Origin: JAENVT01 sp963805445
GTDB lineage: Bacteria; Actinomycetota; Acidimicrobiia; Acidimicrobiales; Ilumatobacteraceae
NCBI GenBank assembly: GCA_963805445.1
Contig: CAWDUI010000011.1
Coordinates: 62,001-126,000, forward strand
Reading direction: 5' to 3'
Length of the DNA: 64,000 bases
Shown here: positions 17,753 to 27,575 of the stretch, piece after piece
Layout of the letters: each line of letters starts with the position of its first letter
How positions within the stretch are numbered: position 1 is the stretch's first letter
Program-made: the position numbers and the translations under genes
Notes under the pieces: generated by a model
The model's input: only the letters and a program-made list of their open reading frames with translations
Told to the model about the DNA's origin: nothing
Databases searched by the model: none

Positions 17753-18710
17753 CCGAGACCTTCCACCACCAGCCGGTGATGGTCGACGAGATCACCAAGG
17801 TGTTCGAGCAGGTACCGGCCGGAGTGTTGCTCGATGCAACGCTCGGCGGTGGAGGCCATGCTGAGCGTCTGCTCGAGCAATACGAGCGGCTCAGGATCCT
17901 CGGACTCGACCGCGATGAGCTCGCACTCGGTGCCGCCCGCCAACGGTTGGCCCGTTTCGGAGACCGGCTGATGGTTCATCAGTGCCGATTCGACCGCCTA
18001 GAAGACGCCATGGAAGCTTTCTCAGTAAACAGCCTGTCGGGGGCACTGTTCGACCTCGGCGTGAGCTCGCCCCAGCTCGACCAAGCCGAACGCGGGTTCT
18101 CGTACCGCCACGAGGCAGATCTCGACATGCGGATGGACCGGTCGCAGGCGTGGACCGCGGCTGATGTCGTCAACGGGTACCCCGTCGAGCAGTTGACTCG
18201 CATCCTGCAGCAGTACGGCGACGAGCGCTTCGCCGCGCCGCATCGCCAACGCCATCGTCGCCGTCGCGCCCGATCGAGACCACCACGGAGCTCGCCTCCG
18301 TCGTGGTTGCCGCAATTCCGGCTCCAGCGCGACGCACCGGAGGGCACCCGGCGAAACGCACGTTCCAAGCGATCCGCATCGAGGTCAACGGCGAGCTCGA
18401 TGCCTTGGCCCCGGCGATCGACGCAGCGATCAACCGCACCGATGAGGGAGGGCGGGTCGCCGTCTTGTCGTATCACTCGGGTGAGGATCGGATCGTCAAG
18501 GAGCGCATGCGTCTGGCTGTGACCGGCGGGTGCGAGTGCCCGCCCGAGCTGCCCTGCGTCTGCGATGCAGTGCAGACCGTGCGAATCGTGCGCGGTGTGC
18601 CACGCACGCCCGACAAGAGCGAGCAAGACGAGAATCGCCGCGCCTCGAGCGCCCGGTTGCGAGTGGTCGAGCGAATCGCCGATGCACCGCGGCGCGGCAC
18701 GGTGGGCTGA
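17749..18710 (+). CDS. rsmH: 16S rRNA m4C1402 methyltransferase (two slips)
   Basis: SAM-dependent N4-methyltransferase acting on C1402 of 16S rRNA, formerly MraW. Starts MTETFHHQPVMVDEI; the SAM motif is LLDATLGGGGHAERLLE, followed by GALFDLGVSSPQLD and the substrate region RGFSYRHEADLDMRMD. Two +1 slips near 18235 and 18267 must be corrected to read RIANAIV and PIETTTELASVV, after which KRTFQAIRIEVNGEL and VLSYHSGEDRIVKE complete the fold. C-terminus contains a CECPPELPCVC cysteine cluster as in actinobacterial homologues. Ends 3 nt before ftsL. Confidence 0.92.
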
Positions 18711-18713
18711 TCC

Positions 18714-19235
18714 GTGGCAACTGCCCTGCGATCCGAGCGCCTGGGGATTGCACGCGATCGTGTGCACTCCGACGGCGGCGTGATGGCCCGCCCGATGATC
18801 CGAACGACGCGCGGGGTCGTCGCCAATCCACGTCCGCAGCTCACCGTGGTGCCGAAGCGACGCCGCGCCGCGCGGCTCGTTGCCGTCGCCGCCTTCTTCG
18901 CCTCGTCGCTGATGCTGGGCGCGGCAGCATTCCAGACCCAGTTGGCACGCCGGCAGGTCGACCTCGATCGCGTCGATCGCCAGATCCGTGTCGCACGCAA
19001 TGACTTCAACGATCTTCGCAGCCAGCGAGCCGACCTGCGATCGCCGGCACGCCTTGTTGCCAGTGGGGCAGCACTCGGCATGACGTCGGCGTCCAAGACC
19101 GACTTCATCGACATCTCGCCCGAGGTCATCGCCGAGGTACAGCAGAGCGCGGGCGGGGTCTTCGATCCCGGCGCCGAGGAGCTCGACCCGGTCTTCGAAG
19201 AGTTCAAGATCGTCAAGTCAGTCGCAGGCGGGTAG
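18714..19235 (+). CDS. ftsL: FtsL-like cell division protein
   Basis: Small bitopic protein of the divisome, partner of FtsQ and FtsB/FtsI. From GTG 18714 it has a basic cytoplasmic tail of about 55 residues, one membrane helix (AARLVAVAAFFASSLMLGAAAF) and an extracytoplasmic coiled-coil segment (LARRQVDLDRVDRQIRVARNDFNDLRSQRADLRS) ending in LVASGAALGMTSAS, a usual FtsL/FtsB end motif. Assigned by topology and by its place between rsmH and ftsI, because FtsL sequences diverge widely. No slip. Confidence 0.8.
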   Translation: MATALRSERLGIARDRVHSDGGVMARPMIRTTRGVVANPRPQLTVVPKRRRAARLVAVAAFFASSLMLGAAAFQTQLARRQVDLDRVDRQIRVARNDFNDLRSQRADLRSPARLVASGAALGMTSASKTDFIDISPEVIAEVQQSAGGVFDPGAEELDPVFEEFKIVKSVAGG

Positions 19236-19246
19236 GTCGAAAAATC

Positions 19247-21418
19247 ATGAGGGACGTGAATCATCTGGCTCGCTCGCGCAGCCATCATCGCCAAAGGGCC
19301 GGCTCGCCCGAGCCGATCCGGCGCGTACCGGCGCCGTTGCCTGCGCGGCTCGCTGTCGAGTCGCGTGCAGGCACGCATCGACCCGCGTCGCGACGATCAG
19401 CGTCGCCACGCGGACCCCAGACCAGGAGCGTGAAGAAGCACGAGCGGCGGAACCCCCCGACGCCTGCTCGTCGTGTCACAGCCCCACCACCACGCCGTGC
19501 CGCTCGGGCCCGGCGACAGAGCAACGGCCAGGCGCTGCGCAAGCGCGCAGTCTCGCAGCACCGGACGCGCATCTATCGAGCTGGGCAGTCATCGCGTCGG
19601 CTCGTCGCAGTGTTCGTGATCGCGGCGGTGCTGTTCCTGGCGGTCCTCGCCCGCGTGACGTTGTTGCAGACCGTGCAGGCAGATGCATTGCGTTCCGCGG
19701 GCAAGTCGCAACGCACGACCGAGCAACTGCTGAAGGCACACCGCGGCACGATCTTCGACCGCGACGGCGCCGACCTGGCGTTGTCGGTCCCGGCGCGCAC
19801 GATCATCGCCAACCCGAAGCTCGTGCTCGATGCACCTGGCACGGTTCGCACGCTGACCGCCTTGTTGCAGTTGCCGGCGGCGAAACAACTGTCGTTGACG
19901 GAGGCGTTCACCGCGAAGAAGAACTCGTTCGTCTACGTCGCTCGCCAGATCGATCCGCAACTCGCCGACACCGTCACGTCGCTTCGGTTGGCCGGTGTCT
20001 CGTCGATCAGTGAAGACAAGCGGGTCCTGCCGAGTGGCGATGTCGGACGCAGCATCGTGGGTCGCACCGACCCCGACCTCGAGGGCACGGGTGGGCTCGA
20101 GCAGGAGTACAACGACATCCTTCGCGGTGTCGACGGCGAGCAGTCGCAAGAGCACGATCGACAGTTCCGCTCCATCGCCGGCGGCGATGAGACCGTGGCC
20201 CCGATTCCCGGCTCGGACATCGTGGTCACCCTGGACCGCAGCCTGCAGTATCAGGTCGAGAAGGAGTTGCTGCGGCGGGTCGAGGAATTGAAGGCGGTTG
20301 GTGGCACGGCGATCGTGATGGGTGTCCATTCCGGCGATGTCTATGCAAGCGCCAACGTTCACCGATCCAGCGACGGCACGGCCGAGATCACCTCCGCCAA
20401 CCTCGCCGCCACCGACGCGCACGAGCCGGGATCGGTCGCCAAGGTGTTCAGCCTGTCGGCGGCGGTCAACGAAGGTCTGGCTACTCCCGAGACGACGATC
20501 AACGTGCCCGGCTTCTTGACGTACCGACCGGTCAACAAGAGCGACGAGAAGTGGAAGTTCAAGATCCGCGATGCCGAGCCGCACAACGAAGAGCCGATGA
20601 GCCTCCGCGACATCATCGTGCACTCGTCGAACATCGGGACCGTGCTGATCACCGAGGGTCTGGGGACGCTGAAGTTCGGCGACTACCTCAACAAGTTCGG
20701 GTTCGGCTCGACCACCGGGCTCGGCCTACCCGGCGAGAGCGCCGGGATCATGAAGCCGGCCGCCGATTGGCAGGCGACGGAGAAGGTCACGCCTCGCTAC
20801 GGCTACGGCTATGCGGCCACCTCGTTGCAGTTGGCGGCGGCGGTCAACACGATCGCCAACGGTGGCGTCTACGTTGCTCCTCGACTCGTACTCTCGACGA
20901 TCGATTCCAAGGGGCAGACACATGACGCGCCTCCATCTCCGTCGCATGAGGTCGTGACGCCGCAGACTGCGGCCACAATGACGTCGATGATGAAAGACGT
21001 CGTCTGCTACGGCACGGCGAAGTACGCAAAGGTGCCCGGCATGTCCGTGGCCGGCAAGACCGGTACGGCGCTGTTGAAGCCGACCGCCGACCCGGCACAG
21101 ACGGCGGTGCAACCGGCCGCGGACCCAACGACCGACGCCACCAATGCGAGTGGCGAGATCAAGCCGCCGGCCAACACCGATTATCAAGCCGACGATGGCA
21201 GCAAGGAGTACTTCTCCACGTTCGTCGGCTACTTCCCGGCCGACAGCCCGCAAGTCACGATCCTCGTGTCGATCGACCGGCCGGATCCGACCACTCAGGA
21301 CCGCCTTGGAGGCAAGGCGGCCGGACCGTTGTTCTCGACCCTGGCGACCATCGCCATGCATGAGCTGAGAGTCAGCCCCCCGCCGAACGACAACGGCTGC
21401 CAAGACAGCGCCGGATGA
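19247..21418 (+). CDS. ftsI: Division transpeptidase FtsI (PBP class B)
   Basis: Septal peptidoglycan transpeptidase. A long basic, arginine-rich N-terminus of about 115 residues precedes the single membrane anchor (LVAVFVIAAVLFLAVLARVTLL). Then come the dimerisation domain (HRGTIFDRDGADLALSVPARTI) and the penicillin-binding domain with SxxK at EPGSVAKVF (Ser about 396), SxN at HSSNIG (460-462) and KTG at AGKTGTA (604-606). The cytoplasmic extension is much longer than in E. coli FtsI. Its stop overlaps the murE start by 4 nt. Confidence 0.93.
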   Translation: MRDVNHLARSRSHHRQRAGSPEPIRRVPAPLPARLAVESRAGTHRPASRRSASPRGPQTRSVKKHERRNPPTPARRVTAPPPRRAARARRQSNGQALRKRAVSQHRTRIYRAGQSSRRLVAVFVIAAVLFLAVLARVTLLQTVQADALRSAGKSQRTTEQLLKAHRGTIFDRDGADLALSVPARTIIANPKLVLDAPGTVRTLTALLQLPAAKQLSLTEAFTAKKNSFVYVARQIDPQLADTVTSLRLAGVSSISEDKRVLPSGDVGRSIVGRTDPDLEGTGGLEQEYNDILRGVDGEQSQEHDRQFRSIAGGDETVAPIPGSDIVVTLDRSLQYQVEKELLRRVEELKAVGGTAIVMGVHSGDVYASANVHRSSDGTAEITSANLAATDAHEPGSVAKVFSLSAAVNEGLATPETTINVPGFLTYRPVNKSDEKWKFKIRDAEPHNEEPMSLRDIIVHSSNIGTVLITEGLGTLKFGDYLNKFGFGSTTGLGLPGESAGIMKPAADWQATEKVTPRYGYGYAATSLQLAAAVNTIANGGVYVAPRLVLSTIDSKGQTHDAPPSPSHEVVTPQTAATMTSMMKDVVCYGTAKYAKVPGMSVAGKTGTALLKPTADPAQTAVQPAADPTTDATNASGEIKPPANTDYQADDGSKEYFSTFVGYFPADSPQVTILVSIDRPDPTTQDRLGGKAAGPLFSTLATIAMHELRVSPPPNDNGCQDSAG

Positions 21419-22836
21419 CGGCGATGTCTCGCAGGCTTCGCGAGATCGTCGAGCAGGCGGGGCTGGATCGGGTCGACTTGCACGGCGACGATCGTGTCGA
21501 GGTCGTCGCCGTCGATTTCGACTCGCGTCGCGTACGGCCAGGTTCGCTGTTCTGCTGCCTCAGAGGCGTGCAGTCCGATGGGCACGACTTTGCCGCCGCG
21601 GCCCACGACGCAGGCGCCACGGCACTGCTCGTGGATCACCGCCTCGACATCGATGCGGCGCAGATCGTGGTGCCCGACACCCGGGTGGCGATGGGTCTGC
21701 TGGCGGCAAGCTTCTTCCATCATCCTGGGCGTTCGATGACCCTCGTCGGGGTCACCGGCACGAACGGCAAGACGACGACGACCAGTCTGATTGCGTCGAT
21801 CCTGTCCGCGGGCGGCCGGACCGCAGGCATGATCGGAACGCTGACCGGCGCCCACACCACCCCCGAATCACCGGACCTCCAAGCTCGGCTCGCCGAGTTC
21901 CTCGAGCAGGGCGTCGTTGCCGTGGTCGTCGAAGTCTCGTCACACGCTCTCGAGTTGCAGCGCGTCGCCGGCTGCCACTTCGACGTGGCTGTGTTCACCA
22001 ATCTTGGTCGCGATCACCTCGATCTGCATGGCACGCAGGAGCGCTACTTCGCAGCGAAGGCGCGACTGTTCCAACCTGATCTGGCGAGCGTCGCGGTCGT
22101 CAACACCGACGACCCGCACGGCCGGTTGCTGATGGATGTCGGCGCCATCCCGACCCACGGCTTCGGCCTCGGCGATGTGGCCGACGTCGATGTGACCGCC
22201 ACCGATCACAGCTACACGTGGCGGGGTGAGCGCATCGAGGTGCCGATCGGCGGCGACTTCAACGTCATGAACAGCCTCGCTGCGGCGACAGCATGTGCGC
22301 AGTTGGGCATCGAACCGGCCACGATCCGGACCGGGCTCCACGACGCCGCACCGGTCCCCGGACGGTTCGAGGCGGTGAAGGCCGGACAACCGTTCGCCGT
22401 CATCGTCGACTACGCACATACGCCGGACGGGTTGGAGCAAGCAATCGGGGCAGCGCGTCGCGTTGCCGGCGACGGGGACGTGCACGTCGTGTTCGGATGC
22501 GGTGGAGATCGAGATCGCGACAAGCGCCCGCTGATGGGCGCGGTTGCGTCGCGGATGGCAGATCACGTCGTGATCACCTCCGACAACCCCCGCTCGGAGG
22601 ACCCCCTGGCGATCATCAATGCCACCTTCGAGGGGGTGGTCCCCGACTACCGTGGCCGCGTTGTGATGGAACCAGATCGCCGACGGGCCATAGAGATCGC
22701 AGTACGCCGGGCGCGCTCAGGAGACGTGGTATTGATCGCCGGCAAGGGTCACGAGCGGACCCAGACGATCGGTGATCGCGTGCTGGATTTCGACGATCGA
22801 GCCGTCGCCCGCGAGCTACTGGGAACCCTCCGATGA
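21415..22836 (+). CDS. murE: UDP-MurNAc-tripeptide synthetase (DAP-adding)
   Basis: ATP-dependent Mur ligase that adds the third residue to UDP-MurNAc-L-Ala-D-Glu. The P-loop is GVTGTNGKTTTTSLI (residues about 109-123); the specificity motif TSDNPRSEDP contains DNPR, the signature for meso-diaminopimelate instead of lysine. HTPDGLEQAI and GCGGDRDRDKRPLMG are also typical. It is 473 residues, unbroken. The next gene is mraY with 4-nt overlap: murF, usually in between, is missing. Confidence 0.94.
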   Translation: MTAMSRRLREIVEQAGLDRVDLHGDDRVEVVAVDFDSRRVRPGSLFCCLRGVQSDGHDFAAAAHDAGATALLVDHRLDIDAAQIVVPDTRVAMGLLAASFFHHPGRSMTLVGVTGTNGKTTTTSLIASILSAGGRTAGMIGTLTGAHTTPESPDLQARLAEFLEQGVVAVVVEVSSHALELQRVAGCHFDVAVFTNLGRDHLDLHGTQERYFAAKARLFQPDLASVAVVNTDDPHGRLLMDVGAIPTHGFGLGDVADVDVTATDHSYTWRGERIEVPIGGDFNVMNSLAAATACAQLGIEPATIRTGLHDAAPVPGRFEAVKAGQPFAVIVDYAHTPDGLEQAIGAARRVAGDGDVHVVFGCGGDRDRDKRPLMGAVASRMADHVVITSDNPRSEDPLAIINATFEGVVPDYRGRVVMEPDRRRAIEIAVRRARSGDVVLIAGKGHERTQTIGDRVLDFDDRAVARELLGTLR

Positions 22837-23912
22837 TCGCCGTCATGATCGCCGGGGCAACGGCGATGCTCGCGTCGTTGGTCGGCACTCGCTACCTCAT
22901 CACCTTCTTCCGGAACCGTGGTAAAGGCCAACCGATCCTTGGCAAGGAGGATCGCGGCCCCGAGCACCACATGCACAAGCAGGGGACCCCAACGATGGGC
23001 GGCCTGGCCATCGTCGCCTCGGCCTTCTTCGGCTGGGTCGTCGCCCACTTCCGGCATGGGCTGGTCTTCTCCAACCAGGCGGTCATCGCTTGGGTCGGCA
23101 TCCTGGTGCTGTCGTGCATCGGCTTCCTCGATGACTACATCAAGGTCAACAAGGCGCACAACCGCGGCATCTTCTGGAAGAAGAAGAGCTATGTCACGCT
23201 GGCGATCTCGATGGGAATCGCCTGGTGGCTCGTGATGGCCACCGGAATCAGCGAGACGATCTCGTTCACGCGGTACAACTGGCCCGGCTGGCACGTGCCG
23301 TGGCCGGTGTGGGTCGTGTTCGCGGGTGTCACCATCTGGAGCACGTCCAACGCCGTCAATGTCACCGATGGCCTCGACGGCCTCGCCGCCGGCGCCGGCC
23401 TGCTCGCGTTTCTCGCGTTCACCATCATCGCCTACTGGGCGTTCCGCAATCCTGAGATCTACGGAGTCACGACCACGTTGGTTCCCGGCAAGGGTGTGGT
23501 CAACCCGCTCGACCTCGCCGCGCTGGCGGCCGCATTCGCAGGTGCGTGCGGGGGCTTCCTGTGGTTCAACGCGGCACCGGCGCGCATCATCATGGGTGAC
23601 GTGGGCGCGTTGGCAATCGGCACCGCGCTCGCGTTGCTGGCGCTGACCACCGACACTCAGATCCTGCTCGTGCTGATCTGTGGCATCAACGTGGTCGAGG
23701 CCGGCTCGGTTGCCATCCAGATGGTCGTGTTCAAGGCGTCCGGGCGCAAGCGGCGATTGTTCCGCATGTCGCCGATCCATCACCACTTCGAGCTCACCGG
23801 CTGGCCGGAGACGACCGTGATCATCCGCTTCTGGCTGATCGCCGGCGTCTGCGTGGCCACGGCGCTGGCGATCTACATCGGCGACTTCACCCGTCTGGGG
23901 CTGCGCAGATGA
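22833..23912 (+). CDS. mraY: Phospho-MurNAc-pentapeptide transferase (lipid I synthase)
   Basis: Polytopic membrane enzyme that moves phospho-MurNAc-pentapeptide to undecaprenyl phosphate. Visible: the cytoplasmic signature GTPTMGG (about residues 51-57), FLDDYIKV with the catalytic aspartates, NAVNVTDGLDGLAAG (the NxxNxxDGxDGL motif), MGDVGALAIG, and SPIHHHFELTGW near the C-terminus. About ten hydrophobic helices. 359 residues, no slip. Overlaps both neighbours by ATGA. Confidence 0.95.
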   Translation: MIAVMIAGATAMLASLVGTRYLITFFRNRGKGQPILGKEDRGPEHHMHKQGTPTMGGLAIVASAFFGWVVAHFRHGLVFSNQAVIAWVGILVLSCIGFLDDYIKVNKAHNRGIFWKKKSYVTLAISMGIAWWLVMATGISETISFTRYNWPGWHVPWPVWVVFAGVTIWSTSNAVNVTDGLDGLAAGAGLLAFLAFTIIAYWAFRNPEIYGVTTTLVPGKGVVNPLDLAALAAAFAGACGGFLWFNAAPARIIMGDVGALAIGTALALLALTTDTQILLVLICGINVVEAGSVAIQMVVFKASGRKRRLFRMSPIHHHFELTGWPETTVIIRFWLIAGVCVATALAIYIGDFTRLGLRR

Positions 23913-25255
23913 CGACAGCGCTGGTGTACGGCATGGCCATCACGGGGCAGGCAGTGGCGCGCGCCCTCCACGATCGTGGCGTGCACGTGCTGGTGGCCGA
24001 CGACGTGGCGACGCCGGCCAAGATCGCCGCCGCTGCCGAGATCGGGTCGGAGCTGGTCGAGCGTCCCGACAATGCCACGCTCGACGCGTTGATCGCCATC
24101 GCCGACATCGTCTGCCCAGCACCCGGGGTCGCCGAAACTCACCCGGTCATCGAGGCCGCGCTTCGTCACGGCACGCCGATCCGCAGCGAGCTCGACCTCG
24201 CCTACGAGTGGGAGCAGCAGCGCCTCGGCGGACCACGACCGATGCTGGCGGTGACGGGAACCGATGGCAAGACGACCACCACGATGATGGCCGCGGCGAT
24301 GCTGCGATGCTCCGGACTGAAGGTTGCAGCGGTCGGCAACACCGAACTGCCGCTGATCGCGGCGCTCGACACCGACGTCGACGCGTTCGTCGTCGAGTGC
24401 AGCAGCTTTCGCCTCAACTGGATCGATCAGTTCCGCAGCGAGGCGTCCGTGTGGTTGAACCTGGCACCCGACCACCAGAACTGGCACGTGTCGATGGCGG
24501 CGTACGAGCAGGCCAAGGCCCGCATGTGGCGTCACAACCGCCCGAGCGATGTTGCCGTCGGATACGCCGCGGACCCGGTCGTGATGCGCAACCTGGCGAC
24601 CGTTGCCGGGCGCAAGCTGAGCTTCGGTACCGACTCGGCTGACTACCGTCTGGTCGGCTCGCAACTCACGGGCCCGGCCGGTCCGTTCGCCGAGCGATCC
24701 ACGATGACGCGCGATCTGCCCCACGACGTCAGCAATGCGCTCGCCGCGGCGGCGATCGCGATCGAGTCGGGTCTCGCCACCAGCCAGGCTGCGGCCGAGG
24801 CCTTGGCCACGTTCGGGCATCCGCCGCATCGAATCGAACCGGTCGGCGACTTCGCCGGTGCCCGGTGGTACAACGACTCCAAGGCCACCACCCCTCATGC
24901 CTCGATCACAGCGATCCGCGGCTTCACCAACGTGGTGCTGCTGGCCGGTGGCCGCAACAAGGGGCTCGATCTGGCCAGTTTGGCCGGGGAGCACGAGCGG
25001 GTGAAGGCGGTCGTGGCACTCGGCGAATCTGCGCCGATCATCCGCGATGCCTTCGCCGCCTGGTGTCCGGTGGTGGAGGTCTCGACGATGAGCGCCGCTG
25101 TTGCTGCTGCGGCGACCTTTGCCTGCGCCGGCGACACGGTGCTGCTGTCTCCAGCCTGCGCCAGCTTCGACTGGTACCCCGACGGCGGATATCCCGCGCG
25201 GGGCGACGACTTCCGGCGCTTGGTCCACGATTACTTCAAAGCGGGTGCAGCATGA
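23909..25255 (+). CDS. murD: UDP-MurNAc-L-alanine:D-glutamate ligase
   Basis: Mur ligase adding D-glutamate. Rossmann-like N-terminal domain (ALVYGMAITGQAVARAL), P-loop AVTGTDGKTTTTMMAA at about residues 112-127, central-domain ECSSFRLNWIDQF and LNLAPDHQNWH, and C-terminal domain with YNDSKATTPHAS and LLAGGRNKGLDL, LLSPACASFDWYPDG. 448 residues, unbroken, 4-nt overlaps on both sides. Confidence 0.93.
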   Translation: MTTALVYGMAITGQAVARALHDRGVHVLVADDVATPAKIAAAAEIGSELVERPDNATLDALIAIADIVCPAPGVAETHPVIEAALRHGTPIRSELDLAYEWEQQRLGGPRPMLAVTGTDGKTTTTMMAAAMLRCSGLKVAAVGNTELPLIAALDTDVDAFVVECSSFRLNWIDQFRSEASVWLNLAPDHQNWHVSMAAYEQAKARMWRHNRPSDVAVGYAADPVVMRNLATVAGRKLSFGTDSADYRLVGSQLTGPAGPFAERSTMTRDLPHDVSNALAAAAIAIESGLATSQAAAEALATFGHPPHRIEPVGDFAGARWYNDSKATTPHASITAIRGFTNVVLLAGGRNKGLDLASLAGEHERVKAVVALGESAPIIRDAFAAWCPVVEVSTMSAAVAAAATFACAGDTVLLSPACASFDWYPDGGYPARGDDFRRLVHDYFKAGAA

Positions 25256-26451
25256 GCTCATCGACCACCGTGATCGGCGACCGGCGGAGGCAGGCGCTCG
25301 AACGTGCCGCTGCGTTGCGCCGGCACCCGACCCGACGCATGGCTTCGAGGCCGGCCGGGCCGCCGCCCGTCGCCTTCTATGCGATCGCGGTCGTGGTGGC
25401 GGTGTTCGTCATGCTCGGCCTGGTGATGGTGCTGTCGGCCTCGTCGATCAACCAGTTCCATCAAGGCCAGTCCCCGTACCGGATCTTCAACAAGCAGGTG
25501 ATGTGGGCGGCCCTCGGATTGGTCGGTCTGTACATCGGCATGCGCGTGCCGTACCACTTCTGGCGTCGACTGGTGCTGCCGGCATTGGTGCTCTCGTGCG
25601 GGATGATGTTGCTTCCGTTCATTCCCGGCATCGGTGATCGGGTCAACGATGCGAATGCGTGGGTGTCGATCGGCCCGTTCTCGCTGCAGCCGTCGGAGTT
25701 CTTGAAGCTCTCGGTCCTGCTCTACTGCGCCAACCTGCTGGCGAAGCGCAGAGACGAGATGGCCAACCCGGCGCGCACGCTCGTCCCGGTGATGATCGTG
25801 GCAGTCGTCGGCGCCGGGTTGTGCCTGGTGCAGAGCGATCTCGGCTCGGCGATCGTGCTGGCTTCGATCGTCTTCGTCGTGGCCTTCATCGCCGGCGCGC
25901 CACTGCGTCCGATGGCGGCGGCGGGGGGGATGGGTGCGGTCGGCGCCCTCGCGTTCGTCGTCTCCAGTCCGCGGCGCCAAGCGCGATTCACCGCCTTTCT
26001 CGACATCGCGGCGCACAAGGACCACCTCAGCTACCAGACCTACCAGGCAATGATCGCCCTCGCCCAGGGCGGACTGGCCGGAGAAGGCGTCGGACAGGGA
26101 AAGAACAAGCTCGGCGACTTCTTGCCCCTGGCGCACAGCGATTTCATCTTTGCTGTGGTTGCCGAGGAGTTGGGGATGATCGGCGTGGTCGCGGTCCTCG
26201 GCGGGTTCCTGATCCTGGCCTATGCCGGTGTGCAGGTCGCGTTGGCAACACAGGACCGCTTTGCCAGCTTGTTGGCAAGTGGGATCGTCATCTGGTTCGT
26301 GGTGCAGACGATCATCAACGTCGGTGGCGTCACCGGGATGATGCCGGTCACCGGCTTGACGCTGCCGTTCTTCTCTGCCGGCGGCAGTTCTCTCTTCGTC
26401 ACGATGACGGCAGCTGGTCTGCTGCTCAACGTGGCCCGCAACGTGAGGTGA
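25252..26451 (+). CDS. ftsW: Septal peptidoglycan glycosyltransferase FtsW (SEDS)
   Basis: SEDS-family polymerase working with FtsI at the septum. After a 35-residue basic tail there are about ten membrane helices. Family motifs: VMVLSASS, NDANAWVSIGPFSLQPSEFLKL (with the conserved W-x-x-x-G and PSE), QSDLGSAIVLASI (the catalytic Asp in D-L-G), and NVGGVTGMMPVTGLTLPFFSAGGSS. ATG 25252 overlaps the murD stop. murG follows after 7 nt. No slip. Confidence 0.94.
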   Translation: MSSSTTVIGDRRRQALERAAALRRHPTRRMASRPAGPPPVAFYAIAVVVAVFVMLGLVMVLSASSINQFHQGQSPYRIFNKQVMWAALGLVGLYIGMRVPYHFWRRLVLPALVLSCGMMLLPFIPGIGDRVNDANAWVSIGPFSLQPSEFLKLSVLLYCANLLAKRRDEMANPARTLVPVMIVAVVGAGLCLVQSDLGSAIVLASIVFVVAFIAGAPLRPMAAAGGMGAVGALAFVVSSPRRQARFTAFLDIAAHKDHLSYQTYQAMIALAQGGLAGEGVGQGKNKLGDFLPLAHSDFIFAVVAEELGMIGVVAVLGGFLILAYAGVQVALATQDRFASLLASGIVIWFVVQTIINVGGVTGMMPVTGLTLPFFSAGGSSLFVTMTAAGLLLNVARNVR

Positions 26452-26458
26452 CGGCCTC

Positions 26459-27575
26459 ATGACCGACTCCGGCGCCACGTTCGCGGTGGTGACGGGTGGC
26501 GGGACGTCGGGGCACGTGGTTGCCGCGCTCGCGGTGGCCGATGCACTCGTCGCCGGTGGCCACGACCGTCGCGCGATTCACTATGTCGGAACGAAGCGGG
26601 GTGTCGAGCGTCGATTGCTGCCTCCGACCGGGTACGACCACACGTTGCTCGATGTCGTCGGTCTCCAGCGGTCCCTCTCGGCCCGAAACCTGGCGTTCGC
26701 TCCCAAGCTCGTCCGGGCGACGTGGCAGGCGCGGAACCTGATTCGCAGGTTGTCGCCACACGTCGTGGTGAACGTCGGCGGGTATGCCAGCGCGCCGGCG
26801 ACCATCGCTGCGATGCTGTGCGGCGTGCCCATCGTGGTGGTGAGCTACGACCGTCGCCCCGGCCTGGTCTCGAAGCTGATGGCGCGTCGCGCCGCCGCAT
26901 CTGCTGTGGCCTTCGACGGGTCAGCACTGCCACGGGCGCACCTCACGGGCGCACCGGTGCGCCAGGAGATCCTGGCCATCGATCGCGGAGCGCGACCGGC
27001 ACGATGCCCGCGAGCAACTCGACGTGCCGCACGATCGCTTCGTCGTCGCCGTCGTTGGTGGCTCGCTCGGCGCCAAGCGGCTCAACGAAGTGACCACCGA
27101 AGCTGTGGACCTCCTCTCCGACCGACAGGATCTCGCCGTCTACCACATCGTCGGCGACCGCAATCTGGCCGATGCCGCGCCCGGTCGCGACGGTGAGGCA
27201 GGCATCATGTATCGAGTGCGTGGATACGAGGACCGAATGCCGCTGGTCTATGCCGCGGCCGATCTGATGATGACCAGGGCGGGCGCAGCAACGATCGCCG
27301 AGCTCGCCGTCGTCGGCATGCCGGCCGTGATCGTGCCGTGGCCCGGGGCGGCGGAGAATCACCAGGTCGACAACGCCCGTGAGCTCAGCGACCATGGCGG
27401 TGCGATCTTGGTCGAGGAACACGACCTCACCGCCCGGCGACTGACCGCTGAGGTCTCCGCTCTGGTCGCCGACCCCGGCAGGCTGGCCGAGATGTCGGAT
27501 GCCGCTGGGCGAGATCGGGTGCTCGCCATCGCAGCGGAGCCCTCGTCGACCTGATCGAACAGGTTGCCGTCATGA
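26459..27575 (+). CDS. murG: Lipid II synthase (GT28), several slips
   Basis: Membrane-associated GlcNAc transferase making lipid II. N-terminal glycine loop VVTGGGTSGHVVAALAVADAL, then VVVNVGGYASAPATIAAML and the acceptor-side GAPVRQEI. A +1 slip near 26985 leads into the donor domain: VVGGSLGAKRLNE, RAGAATIAELAVVGMPAVIVP and HQVDNARELSDHGGA (UDP-GlcNAc contacts). Further slips near 27515-27540 and 27568 give the natural C-terminus ALVDLIEQVAS and a stop at 27573-27575 that overlaps the murC ATG at 27572. Confidence 0.91.
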
